Below are positions 24,736-32,156 of a DNA stretch of 64,000 bases, one piece after another. How positions within the stretch are numbered: the first letter of the stretch is position 1; every line of letters starts with the position of its first letter. Origin of the DNA: Planosporangium flavigriseum (GTDB lineage Bacteria > Actinomycetota > Actinomycetes > Mycobacteriales > Micromonosporaceae); the NCBI RefSeq assembly GCF_011947225.1, contig NZ_JAATVW010000007.1, positions 1 through 64,000 of the forward strand, given 5' to 3'. The notes below the pieces were generated by a model that had not been told where the DNA came from, searched no databases, and saw nothing but the letters and a program-made list of their open reading frames with translations. The position numbers and the translations under genes are program-made.

Positions 24736-25686
24736 GTGAACATCGACTTCGTCGTCAACAACGTTTGGGAACTGATCGTCACCGGCCTGACACAGGGTTC
24801 GATCTACGCCCTGGTGGCGCTCGGCTACACGCTGGTGTACGGCGTCCTCAAGCTGATCAATTTCGCGCATTCGGAAGTCTTCATGGTGGGGACGTTCGCG
24901 AGCTGGCTCACCTGGAACTGGCTCGGGCTCGGCGTCGACACCAAGGTCCCGCCGATGGTCCAGGTGCTCGGGTACGTCGTCATCGCCATGGCGGTGGCGG
25001 CCGTCGCCGCCGGCGCCACGGCGCTGGTGATCGAGCGGGTGGCCTACCGGCCGCTACGAAAACGCAACGCCCCGAGCCTGATCTTCCTGATCACCGCGAT
25101 CGGCGCGTCGCTGGTGCTGATGGAGGCGGTCGGCATCATCGTCGATCGGCAACCGCGCGGAATGCCGCGGCTGGTCCAGCCGGCGGCGCAGTTCGACTTC
25201 TTCGACGCCACCGTATACAACGTGCAGATCGTGATCGTCGTGAGCGCGCTGGCCATGATGGCCGCGCTGGACTTCTTCATCAAACGGACCAAGTGGGGTC
25301 GCGGGGTCAGGGCGGTCGCGCAGAACCCGGAGACGGCGTCGCTGATGGGCGTCAACCGGGACCGGATCATCATGCTGATCTTCGCGCTGGGTGGCATCCT
25401 CGCCGGCTTCGCGGCGGTGCTCTACTGCCTGAAGGTCGGCAGCACCACCTACGACGTCGGGTTCAACCTCGGTATCGCCGCCTTCGCCGCCGCCGTTCTC
25501 GGTGGCATCGGCAATCTGCGCGGCGCACTGCTGGGCGGGCTCCTGCTGGGCGTCGTCGAAAATTTCGGCGCGGGTCTGTTCGGCAACCCGTGGCGTCAGG
25601 TCGTCAGCTTCCTGGTGCTGGTGCTAGTGCTGCTCTTCCGGCCGAACGGCATCCTCGGTGAGTCACTCGGGAGGGCGCGGGTATGA
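24736..25686 (+). CDS. Branched-chain amino acid ABC transporter permease LivH
   Basis: A 316-residue inner-membrane permease with about eight helices. Family segments seen are TQGSIYALVALGYTLVYGVL, INFAHSEVFMVG, GRGVRAVAQNPETASLMGVN and AAVLGGIGNLRGALLGGLLL. GTG 24736 has GGAG 9 nt upstream; GTG 24721 is an alternative. Its stop overlaps the next ATG (ATGA), coupling the two permeases. Confidence 0.92.
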   Translation: MNIDFVVNNVWELIVTGLTQGSIYALVALGYTLVYGVLKLINFAHSEVFMVGTFASWLTWNWLGLGVDTKVPPMVQVLGYVVIAMAVAAVAAGATALVIERVAYRPLRKRNAPSLIFLITAIGASLVLMEAVGIIVDRQPRGMPRLVQPAAQFDFFDATVYNVQIVIVVSALAMMAALDFFIKRTKWGRGVRAVAQNPETASLMGVNRDRIIMLIFALGGILAGFAAVLYCLKVGSTTYDVGFNLGIAAFAAAVLGGIGNLRGALLGGLLLGVVENFGAGLFGNPWRQVVSFLVLVLVLLFRPNGILGESLGRARV

Positions 25687-26843
25687 CCCAGACCAACGAC
25701 AAGCCCCGCGCCGGCGTGACCGATAGGCTGCGGCGTTTCGACGACCGGCGGGTCGAGGCGGTGAGCGGCCTCCGACGGCGCTGGAGCGACCTGCCACGCG
25801 GCTGGCGAGTCGGCGCGATGGCTGCGTTCCTCGTGGTGCTCTACGCGCTGCCCAACCTGCAGATCCCCTTCATCCGCACCACCGAGACGGACTTCACCGG
25901 GATCTTGTTCCTGGTGGCGGTGTACGTCCTGATCGCTGTCGGTCTCAACGTCGTCGTCGGCCTGGCCGGTCTGCTTGACCTGGGCTACATCGGCTTCTTC
26001 GCGGTAGGGGCCTATACCGTCGCGATCTTCGGATCGCCGCAATCCCCGGTGGTCATCAAGTACCCCTGGATCGTCTGCATCCCGCTCGCGATCGCCCTGA
26101 CCATGATCTCGGGTGTCCTGCTCGGCTGGCCGACACTGCGGCTGCGGGGCGACTATCTGGCGATCGTTACGCTCGGTTTCGGTGAGATCATCCGCCTCTT
26201 CGCGGTCAATTCGTCGATCACCGCCGGCAACCGTGGCATCACTGGCGTGCCGGTCCCGCCGGGCAACTGGCCGTCCTTCGTCCAGACCCTCGGCGTCGAC
26301 GGCGAGCCGCTCGGCGGTCGGTCGCTGTTCAGCATCAACGACACCCGCCCGTTCTACTGGCTGGCCCTCACCGCGGTGCTGATCTGCATGTATGCGGTGC
26401 GGCGGCTGGAGAACAGCCGGGTCGGCCGGTCCTGGCTGGCGATCCGTGAGGACGAGGACGCGGCCGAGATCATGGGCGTTCCGTCGTTTCGGTTCAAGCT
26501 GTGGGCCTTCGCGATCGGGGCGGCACTCGGCGGCCTGTCCGGGGCGCTGTTCGCCACCAAGCAGACCTTCTTCAACGCCGAGACCGTTCTGCTGCAGACG
26601 TCGATCCTGTACGTCGCCGCGGTCGTCGTCGGGGGCGCGGGCAACCTCCTGGGGGTGACCATCGGCGCCGTCATCATCGCGTACCTACCCGAACGGTTCC
26701 GCGAGTTCGCGGACTACCGATACCTGATCTTCGGCCTCGCGCTGATCGCGGTGATGATCTTCCGCCCGCAGGGCATCCTGCCCAGTCGCCGCCGTGCGGT
26801 CGAACTGGCTGACCGGGCCAAGGAGGCGCCTGTCAATGGCTGA
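25683..26843 (+). CDS. Branched-chain amino acid ABC transporter permease LivM
   Basis: A 386-residue partner permease with a charged cytoplasmic N-terminal extension of about 45 residues before the first helix. Hallmarks include YVLIAVGLNVVVGLAGLLDL, GYIGFFAVGAYT, LRLRGDYLAIVTLGFGEIIR and SWLAIREDEDAAEIMGV. The start overlaps livH and the stop overlaps livG by 8 nt. Confidence 0.92.
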   Translation: MTQTNDKPRAGVTDRLRRFDDRRVEAVSGLRRRWSDLPRGWRVGAMAAFLVVLYALPNLQIPFIRTTETDFTGILFLVAVYVLIAVGLNVVVGLAGLLDLGYIGFFAVGAYTVAIFGSPQSPVVIKYPWIVCIPLAIALTMISGVLLGWPTLRLRGDYLAIVTLGFGEIIRLFAVNSSITAGNRGITGVPVPPGNWPSFVQTLGVDGEPLGGRSLFSINDTRPFYWLALTAVLICMYAVRRLENSRVGRSWLAIREDEDAAEIMGVPSFRFKLWAFAIGAALGGLSGALFATKQTFFNAETVLLQTSILYVAAVVVGGAGNLLGVTIGAVIIAYLPERFREFADYRYLIFGLALIAVMIFRPQGILPSRRRAVELADRAKEAPVNG

Positions 26844-27747
26844 GCTGAACACGACGACGCGGGCGACCGGGGAACCGCTTCTGGAGGTCGACAACGTCAC
26901 GCTGCGCTTCGGCGGCGTGGTGGCGCTCGACTCGGTCAACTTCACGCTGTACCGCGGGGAGATCCTCGGTCTGATCGGGCCCAACGGCGCCGGCAAGACG
27001 ACCTGCTTCAACGCCATGACCGGGGTCTTCCGTCCGACCAGCGGTGAGATCCGGTTCGACGGCGAGCGGGTGTCGGGTCGCAAGCGCTACGAGATCACTC
27101 GGATGGGCATCGCTCGCACCTTCCAGAACATCCGGCTCTTTCCCGAGATGACCGCTCTGGAGAACGTCCTCGTCGGTGCCGACGCCCGGCACCGGACCAG
27201 TGTGGTGGGCGCCCTGTTCCGCCTGTACCGGGTCGCCGCCAAGCCGCACGAGCTGACCGAGGTCACCGCGGGCGGTCTCCCCGGTATGGTGCAGCGCCTG
27301 CGCCGCGCCGGCCAGCGGATCTTCGGCCTGTCCCGGCACGTGCTCGAGGAGCGGGCGGCCCGCGAGAAGGCCGAGGGGCTGCTCCGGTTCGTCGGGGTCG
27401 AGAGGCGCCGCAATGAGCTCGCGCGCAACCTCTCCTATGGCGAGCAGCGCCGGTTGGAGATCGCGCGAGCGCTCGCGACCGAGCCGAAACTGCTGTGCCT
27501 GGATGAGCCGGCGGCCGGGTTCAACCCGGCCGAGAAGGGGCAGTTGCTCCAGCTCATCCGACAGATCCGGGACACCGGGGTGACCGTGCTGCTCATCGAG
27601 CACGACATGCGGTTGGTCATGGGCGTCACCGACCGCATCGTGGTGCTGGAGTTCGGCAAGAAGATCGCGGAAGGCTCGCCGGCAGAGGTCCGGGACGACC
27701 CCAAGGTGATCGCCGCTTACCTGGGGGTGCCGGCAGATGCTGCTTGA
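26836..27747 (+). CDS. Branched-chain amino acid ABC transporter ATP-binding protein LivG
   Basis: 303 residues: Walker A GPNGAGKTT, Q-loop ARTFQNIRLF, signature LSYGEQRRLEIARAL, Walker B LLCLDEPAAGFN and His switch EHDM. It is about 45 residues longer than typical LivG because of an insert at about residues 115-160 before the signature helix, rich in Arg and Leu. AAGGAGG lies 10 nt before ATG 26836. It overlaps livM and livF, so the operon is translated as a coupled unit. Confidence 0.92.
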   Translation: MAELNTTTRATGEPLLEVDNVTLRFGGVVALDSVNFTLYRGEILGLIGPNGAGKTTCFNAMTGVFRPTSGEIRFDGERVSGRKRYEITRMGIARTFQNIRLFPEMTALENVLVGADARHRTSVVGALFRLYRVAAKPHELTEVTAGGLPGMVQRLRRAGQRIFGLSRHVLEERAAREKAEGLLRFVGVERRRNELARNLSYGEQRRLEIARALATEPKLLCLDEPAAGFNPAEKGQLLQLIRQIRDTGVTVLLIEHDMRLVMGVTDRIVVLEFGKKIAEGSPAEVRDDPKVIAAYLGVPADAA

Positions 27748-28447
27748 GCTTGAGAACATCACGCTGCTGTACGGGCGGATCCAGGCCCTGCACGGCATCA
27801 GCCTGACCGTCGACGAGGGCGAGATCGTGGCGCTCATCGGGGCCAACGGCGCGGGAAAGTCCACCACCATGCGGGCCATCTCCGGTCTTCGTCCGGTCGC
27901 CTCGGGTTCGATCCGCTTCGACGGTGAGGACATCACCCGGCTGCGCGCCGACCTGAGAGTGGTGCGGGGGCTGTGCCAGGCACCCGAGGGCCGGGGGATC
28001 TTCCCCGGCATGACCGTGCTGGAAAACCTCGACATGGGCGCCTACACCCGTAAGGACCGCGCCGGGATCGCGGCCGACCTCGAACGGGTGCTGGCCCTCT
28101 TCCCGCGCCTGGCGGAGCGGGCGAAACAGCCGGGCGGCACGCTGTCCGGCGGGGAGCAGCAGATGCTCGCGGTGGGGCGCGCCCTGATGAGCCGGCCCAG
28201 GTTGCTGCTCCTCGACGAGCCGTCGATGGGCTTGGCGCCGATGCTCATCCAGCAGATCTTCGACATCATCACCGAGATCAACCAGCAGGGCACGACGATC
28301 CTCCTGGTGGAGCAGAACGCCCAGCAGGCGCTGTCCCGTGCGCACCGGGGGTACGTGTTGGAGACCGGAAACATCGTGCGCTCCGGCACCGGCGCGGAGC
28401 TGCTGCATGACCCAGCCGTCAAGGAGGCGTACCTGGGCGTGGCGTAG
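27737..28447 (+). CDS. Branched-chain amino acid ABC transporter ATP-binding protein LivF
   Basis: A 236-residue ATPase of standard length: Walker A GANGAGKST, Q-loop CQAPEGRGIFPGMTVLENL, signature LSGGEQQMLAVGRAL, Walker B LLLLDEPSMGLAP and His switch VEQN. It pairs with LivG on the two permeases. A further importer operon begins 64 nt downstream without a terminator, so the two systems may be co-expressed. Confidence 0.92.
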   Translation: MLLELENITLLYGRIQALHGISLTVDEGEIVALIGANGAGKSTTMRAISGLRPVASGSIRFDGEDITRLRADLRVVRGLCQAPEGRGIFPGMTVLENLDMGAYTRKDRAGIAADLERVLALFPRLAERAKQPGGTLSGGEQQMLAVGRALMSRPRLLLLDEPSMGLAPMLIQQIFDIITEINQQGTTILLVEQNAQQALSRAHRGYVLETGNIVRSGTGAELLHDPAVKEAYLGVA

Positions 28448-28511
28448 GGTGTCCGGCAATCCGGCGCGCTACCCACGCGAGTCACATCAGTACAGAAGGG
28501 TTTCGCACACG

Positions 28512-29462
28512 ATGTTTCTCCCCACTCGCGGCAAGGGTGCCGCTCTGGCGCTGACGGCCGTGGCCGTCACGCTGTCCATGGCGGCGTGCGGCGGTACCAA
28601 CAGCGACGGTGGCACCAGCGGCAACAACGGCGCGTCGGACACGACCGTGGACAAGGCGCTCGCCGACAAGGTGCCCGCCGCGATCAAGGCCGACGGCAAG
28701 ATCCTGGTCGGCAGCGACACCACGTACGCGCCGAGCGAGTTCCTGGACACCGACGGCAAGACCGCGATCGGGTTCGACGTCGACCTGTTCAAGGCCGTCG
28801 CGGCCAAGCTCGGCCTCAAGGCGGAGTTCCAGACGGCGACGTTCGGCGACATCATTCCCGGCGTCACCACCTCCGGGAAGTACGAGATCGGGGTGTCATC
28901 CTTCACCGTGAACCCCGAGCGGCTCGCCCAGGCCAACATGGTGACCTACTACTCGGCCGGTACCCACTGGCTGACCAAGAAGGGCAACCCAGCGGGGATC
29001 AAGCCGGACGAGGCGTGCGGCAAGAAGATCGCCGTCCAGAAGGACACCGTGCAGGTCGACGACATCACCGCGCGCTCCAAGAAGTGCACCGACGCGGGCA
29101 AGGCGGCGATCACGATCGACCCGTACCCGGCCCAGAGCGACGCGACCAACGCCGTGGTCAGCGGCAAGGACGACGCCATGCTGGCGGACTCGCCGGTCAT
29201 CGCGTACGCGGTGAAGCAGACCAACGGCCAGCTCGAGACGCTGGGACAGATCTACGACTCGGCACCGTACGGGTACGCCATCTCCAAGGACCAGACGGCC
29301 TTCGCCGAGGCGGTCCGGGACGCGGTCAAGGCGCTCATCGCCGACGGCACCTACCAGAAGATCCTGGAGAAGTGGAACGTCCAGGCCGGTGCCATCGCCA
29401 ACCCCGAGCTGAACCCCAAGCTTGACGGCGCCGCCACCCCGAGTGCCAGCCCCAGCTCCTGA
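28512..29462 (+). CDS. Polar amino acid ABC transporter substrate-binding lipoprotein
   Basis: A 316-residue lipoprotein with lipobox SMAAC (Cys26) and a Gly/Ser/Asn-rich linker. The SBP family 3 domain follows: ILVGSDTTYAPSEF, IGFDVDLFKAVAAKLG, MLADSPVIAYAV and YGYAISKDQ. Such proteins bind glutamate, glutamine, arginine or other polar amino acids; the ligand is undecided. AGAAGGG lies about 11 nt before ATG 28512. The C terminus ends in a Pro/Ser-rich tail. The permease starts 2 nt after the stop. Confidence 0.88.
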   Translation: MFLPTRGKGAALALTAVAVTLSMAACGGTNSDGGTSGNNGASDTTVDKALADKVPAAIKADGKILVGSDTTYAPSEFLDTDGKTAIGFDVDLFKAVAAKLGLKAEFQTATFGDIIPGVTTSGKYEIGVSSFTVNPERLAQANMVTYYSAGTHWLTKKGNPAGIKPDEACGKKIAVQKDTVQVDDITARSKKCTDAGKAAITIDPYPAQSDATNAVVSGKDDAMLADSPVIAYAVKQTNGQLETLGQIYDSAPYGYAISKDQTAFAEAVRDAVKALIADGTYQKILEKWNVQAGAIANPELNPKLDGAATPSASPSS

Positions 29463-29464
29463 TC

Positions 29465-30442
29465 ATGGCTACAGACGTCACCGACGTGCGGGCACGGCCT
29501 GAACCGATCAAGGCCGTGCCCGTGCGGCACCCCGGACGCTGGGCCGCGGTCGCCGTCCTCGCGGTGCTGACCGCGATGTTCGTGCACGTGATCGTGACGA
29601 ACAAGGCGTTCAAATGGGGCTTCATCTTCGAGAACCTGTTCAACCAACCGGTCGTCGACGGCCTGCTGCGCGGCACGCTGCTGATGACCATCTGCGCCAT
29701 GGCGGTCGGCATCGCCCTCGGCGTGATCATCGCGGTGATGCGGTTGTCCGACAATCCGATCCTGCGGTCGGTCGCCTGGGTCTACACCTGGTTCTTCCGG
29801 GCGGTTCCCCGACTGGTGCTCCTGGCCGTCTTCGGCAACCTCGGCATCCTGTGGAGTCGGGTCGAGTTCGGCGTGCCGTTCGACACCCAGTTGGGCGCCC
29901 TGTTCGGGATCCCGGACCTGCACCTGCGCGTCGGCGGCTTCACCTCCCGGGACGTGTTCGCCGGTTTCTTCGCCGGCCTGCTCGGCCTGGCGCTGTCCGA
30001 GGCGGCGTACATGGCCGAGATCGTGCGCGCGGGCATCCAGTCGGTGGACCCCGGGCAGGCCGAGGCGGCCGAGGCGCTCGGCCTCAGCCGGGGGCAGGCG
30101 CTGCGGCGGATCATCCTCCCGCAGGCGATGCGGGTGATCGTGCCGCCGACCGGGAACGAGACGATCGCGATGCTCAAGGACACCTCATTGCTGATCATGG
30201 TGCCCGTCACCTACGAGCTGTTCTTCCAGCTCGACGCGATCGGCAAGCGCACCTTCGATCCGTTCCCGATGTACACGGCCGCCTGTCTGTGGTACCTCGC
30301 TCTGACCAGCCTCTTGCTGGTCGGCCAGTACTTCATCGAGCGGCACTTCTCCCGGGGCTACGGCAAGCAGGACCGGGCGAAGCTGAAACTGCGAGGGCTC
30401 GCCGCCGAGCAGGGTGGCGGCGGAGGCGGGGTGGCGGCATGA
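29465..30442 (+). CDS. Polar amino acid ABC transporter permease
   Basis: A 325-residue HisM/GlnP-type membrane protein. The EAA-loop segment is [26 protein letters not shown] with [13 protein letters not shown] after it, and the N-terminal helix region [20 protein letters not shown] is typical. The length exceeds the usual 220-260 owing to N- and C-terminal cytoplasmic extensions, the latter a Gly-rich tail. Only one permease gene is present, so a homodimer is likely. The stop overlaps the ATPase start (ATGA). Confidence 0.9.
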   Translation: MATDVTDVRARPEPIKAVPVRHPGRWAAVAVLAVLTAMFVHVIVTNKAFKWGFIFENLFNQPVVDGLLRGTLLMTICAMAVGIALGVIIAVMRLSDNPILRSVAWVYTWFFRAVPRLVLLAVFGNLGILWSRVEFGVPFDTQLGALFGIPDLHLRVGGFTSRDVFAGFFAGLLGLALSEAAYMAEIVRAGIQSVDPGQAEAAEALGLSRGQALRRIILPQAMRVIVPPTGNETIAMLKDTSLLIMVPVTYELFFQLDAIGKRTFDPFPMYTAACLWYLALTSLLLVGQYFIERHFSRGYGKQDRAKLKLRGLAAEQGGGGGGVAA

Positions 30443-31206
30443 CCGACCAGCCGATGGTGCGGGCCGAGAACGTCCACAAGTCGTTCGGCCGGCTCGAGGT
30501 TCTCAAAGGCATCGACCTGGAGGTGCGCCAGGGCGAGGTGTGCTGCGTGATCGGGCCGTCCGGGTCCGGCAAGTCGACCTTCCTGCGCTGCATCAACCAC
30601 CTGGAGAAGATCAACGCCGGCCGCATCTGGGTGGACGGCGACCTGATCGGTTACCGGGAGCGCGGCGGCAAACTGCACGAGATGCGGGAGAAGGAGGTCG
30701 CCGAGCAGCGTCGCGCCATCGGCATGGTGTTCCAGCGGTTCAACCTGTTCCCGCACCTGACCGTGCTGGAGAACGTGATGGAGGCGCCGCTGCGGGTCCG
30801 TCGGGAGCCGAAGGCCCAGGTCCGGGAGCGCGCGGTCGAACTGCTCAGCCGGGTCGGGCTCGCCGACAAGGTCGACGCGTACCCGGGACAGTGCTCCGGC
30901 GGTCAGCAGCAGCGGGTCGCGATCGCGCGGGCGCTGGCGATGCGACCCAAACTGATGCTGTTCGACGAGCCGACGAGCGCGCTCGACCCGGAACTGGTCG
31001 GCGAGGTGCTCGACGTGATGAAGAGCCTGGCCAGCGAGGGCATGACGATGATCGTCGTGACGCATGAGATCGGGTTCGCCCGGGAGGTCGGCGACTCTCT
31101 GGTGTTCATGGATGGCGGCGTGGTCGTCGAGGCGGGTGCGCCCCGGGAAGTCATCGCGAACCCGCAGCATGAACGTACCCGGGCGTTTCTGGCAAAGGTG
31201 CTCTGA
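30439..31206 (+). CDS. Polar amino acid ABC transporter ATP-binding protein (GlnQ type)
   Basis: A 255-residue ATPase: Walker [11 protein letters not shown]-loop [18 protein letters not shown], signature [15 protein letters not shown], Walker [15 protein letters not shown] and His switch [11 protein letters not shown]. There is an insert after strand 4 ([19 protein letters not shown]) of about 10 residues. It completes the binding-protein/permease/ATPase operon. Confidence 0.93.
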   Translation: MTDQPMVRAENVHKSFGRLEVLKGIDLEVRQGEVCCVIGPSGSGKSTFLRCINHLEKINAGRIWVDGDLIGYRERGGKLHEMREKEVAEQRRAIGMVFQRFNLFPHLTVLENVMEAPLRVRREPKAQVRERAVELLSRVGLADKVDAYPGQCSGGQQQRVAIARALAMRPKLMLFDEPTSALDPELVGEVLDVMKSLASEGMTMIVVTHEIGFAREVGDSLVFMDGGVVVEAGAPREVIANPQHERTRAFLAKVL

Positions 31207-31407
31207 ACGACCCGGTCGTACCCACTCCTGATATCACCGCCTGAGGGGGTCGCCGGCGCCGACGGTCGTGCCGGCGGTCCGCTTGGCCGGTCAGGGCGGT
31301 ACCCACGGGGGTATCGCTGCCCCCGGGGCACCGCCGTACCCTCGACCCCGGGCGACAGCGTTCGCCGGTTGTCACCGCGATAGTGGTGGTGGCGACCATC
31401 GAAGCCG

Positions 31408-31446
31408 CCGTCGGCGGGACCGAGGTAGGGGAGGTCCCGCCGACGG
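31408..31446 (+). terminator. Stem-loop in the gap after the amino acid importer operon
   Basis: CCGTCGGCGGGACC (31408-31421) pairs perfectly with 31433-31446 across an 11-nt loop. It lies 200 nt after the importer stop and about 120 nt before the next gene, in a 356-nt gap (31207-31562) that otherwise shows only GC-rich short repeats. CATTTCCC rather than a T-run follows, so it could also be a leader structure. Confidence 0.5.
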
Positions 31447-31562
31447 TGCGACATTTCCCGTTACCAGCCGTTCACCTTGTCGTTTACCGGGGTTTTGATC
31501 CAATCCTGCCTGGGCACTTAATGACGACCAGCGTTATGGGCATCGACGGGGAGGTCGCGGCC

Positions 31563-32096
31563 GTGATCCAGGATCGGGTGGGCGGGGACGCGGCGGTCGA
31601 CGGTCGTCGGGAGACGCGTGCCGAGCGCGCCGACCGCAACTTCAACGAACTGCTCCAGGAGCTACGGGTCGCCCAGACCGGCGTACAGATCCTGTTCGCG
31701 TTCCTGCTCACGCTCCCGTTCACCGATGGCTTCGGGAAGATCAACTCGGAGCAGCGGGTGGTGTACCTGGTCACCCTGATCGCCACCGCGCTTGCCACCT
31801 CGTGCCTCATCGCTCCGGTCAGCCAGCACCGCATCCTGTTCCGGCGCCGGCAGAAGCCGGAGATCGTCAATCGAGCGGGTCGGCTGGCCCTCGCCGGCCT
31901 GGCGTTTCTGCTCGTTGCGGTGATCGGTTCGGTATATCTGATCTTCGACGTGGTCGTAGGCGTACGTGCGGCCGGCGTGGTCGCGGGCATGATCGCAGCC
32001 TGGTTCGTCCTCATCTGGTACGTGCAGCCGCTCCTGCAACGGCGGGCGCTGCCGCGGACGGGCGTCCCGCGGGTCTCCGGCGGATCGGATCGGTGA
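31563..32096 (+). CDS. DUF6328-like integral membrane protein
   Basis: 177 residues with four predicted membrane helices: VQILFAFLLTLPF, VVYLVTLIATALATSCLI, LALAGLAFLLVAVIGSVYLI and AGVVAGMIAAWFVLIWYV. The N-terminal helix ERADRNFNELLQELRVAQTG is the recognisable family signature. Function is unknown. GTG 31563 is preferred because GGGGAGG sits 8 nt upstream; ATG 31521 and ATG 31536 would add residues but lack a ribosome site. It stands just before polA. Confidence 0.72.
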   Translation: MIQDRVGGDAAVDGRRETRAERADRNFNELLQELRVAQTGVQILFAFLLTLPFTDGFGKINSEQRVVYLVTLIATALATSCLIAPVSQHRILFRRRQKPEIVNRAGRLALAGLAFLLVAVIGSVYLIFDVVVGVRAAGVVAGMIAAWFVLIWYVQPLLQRRALPRTGVPRVSGGSDR

Positions 32097-32125
32097 TGTC
32101 CTTAACGCCGTGCCGATCTCATACC

Positions 32126-32148
32126 TTGTCGGAGGTGCGGACTAGAGT
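32126..32148 (+). promoter_or_regulatory. RecA-independent DNA damage type promoter of polA
   Basis: TTGTCG (32126-32131), 11 nt, then TAGAGT (32143-32148). The spacing equals the mycobacterial RecA-NDp motif TTGTCRGTG-N8-TANNNT. The GTG start is only 8 nt after the -10, so the mRNA is probably leaderless. The same arrangement precedes uvrB and uvrA. Confidence 0.7.
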
Positions 32149-32156
32149 CGCAGGGC

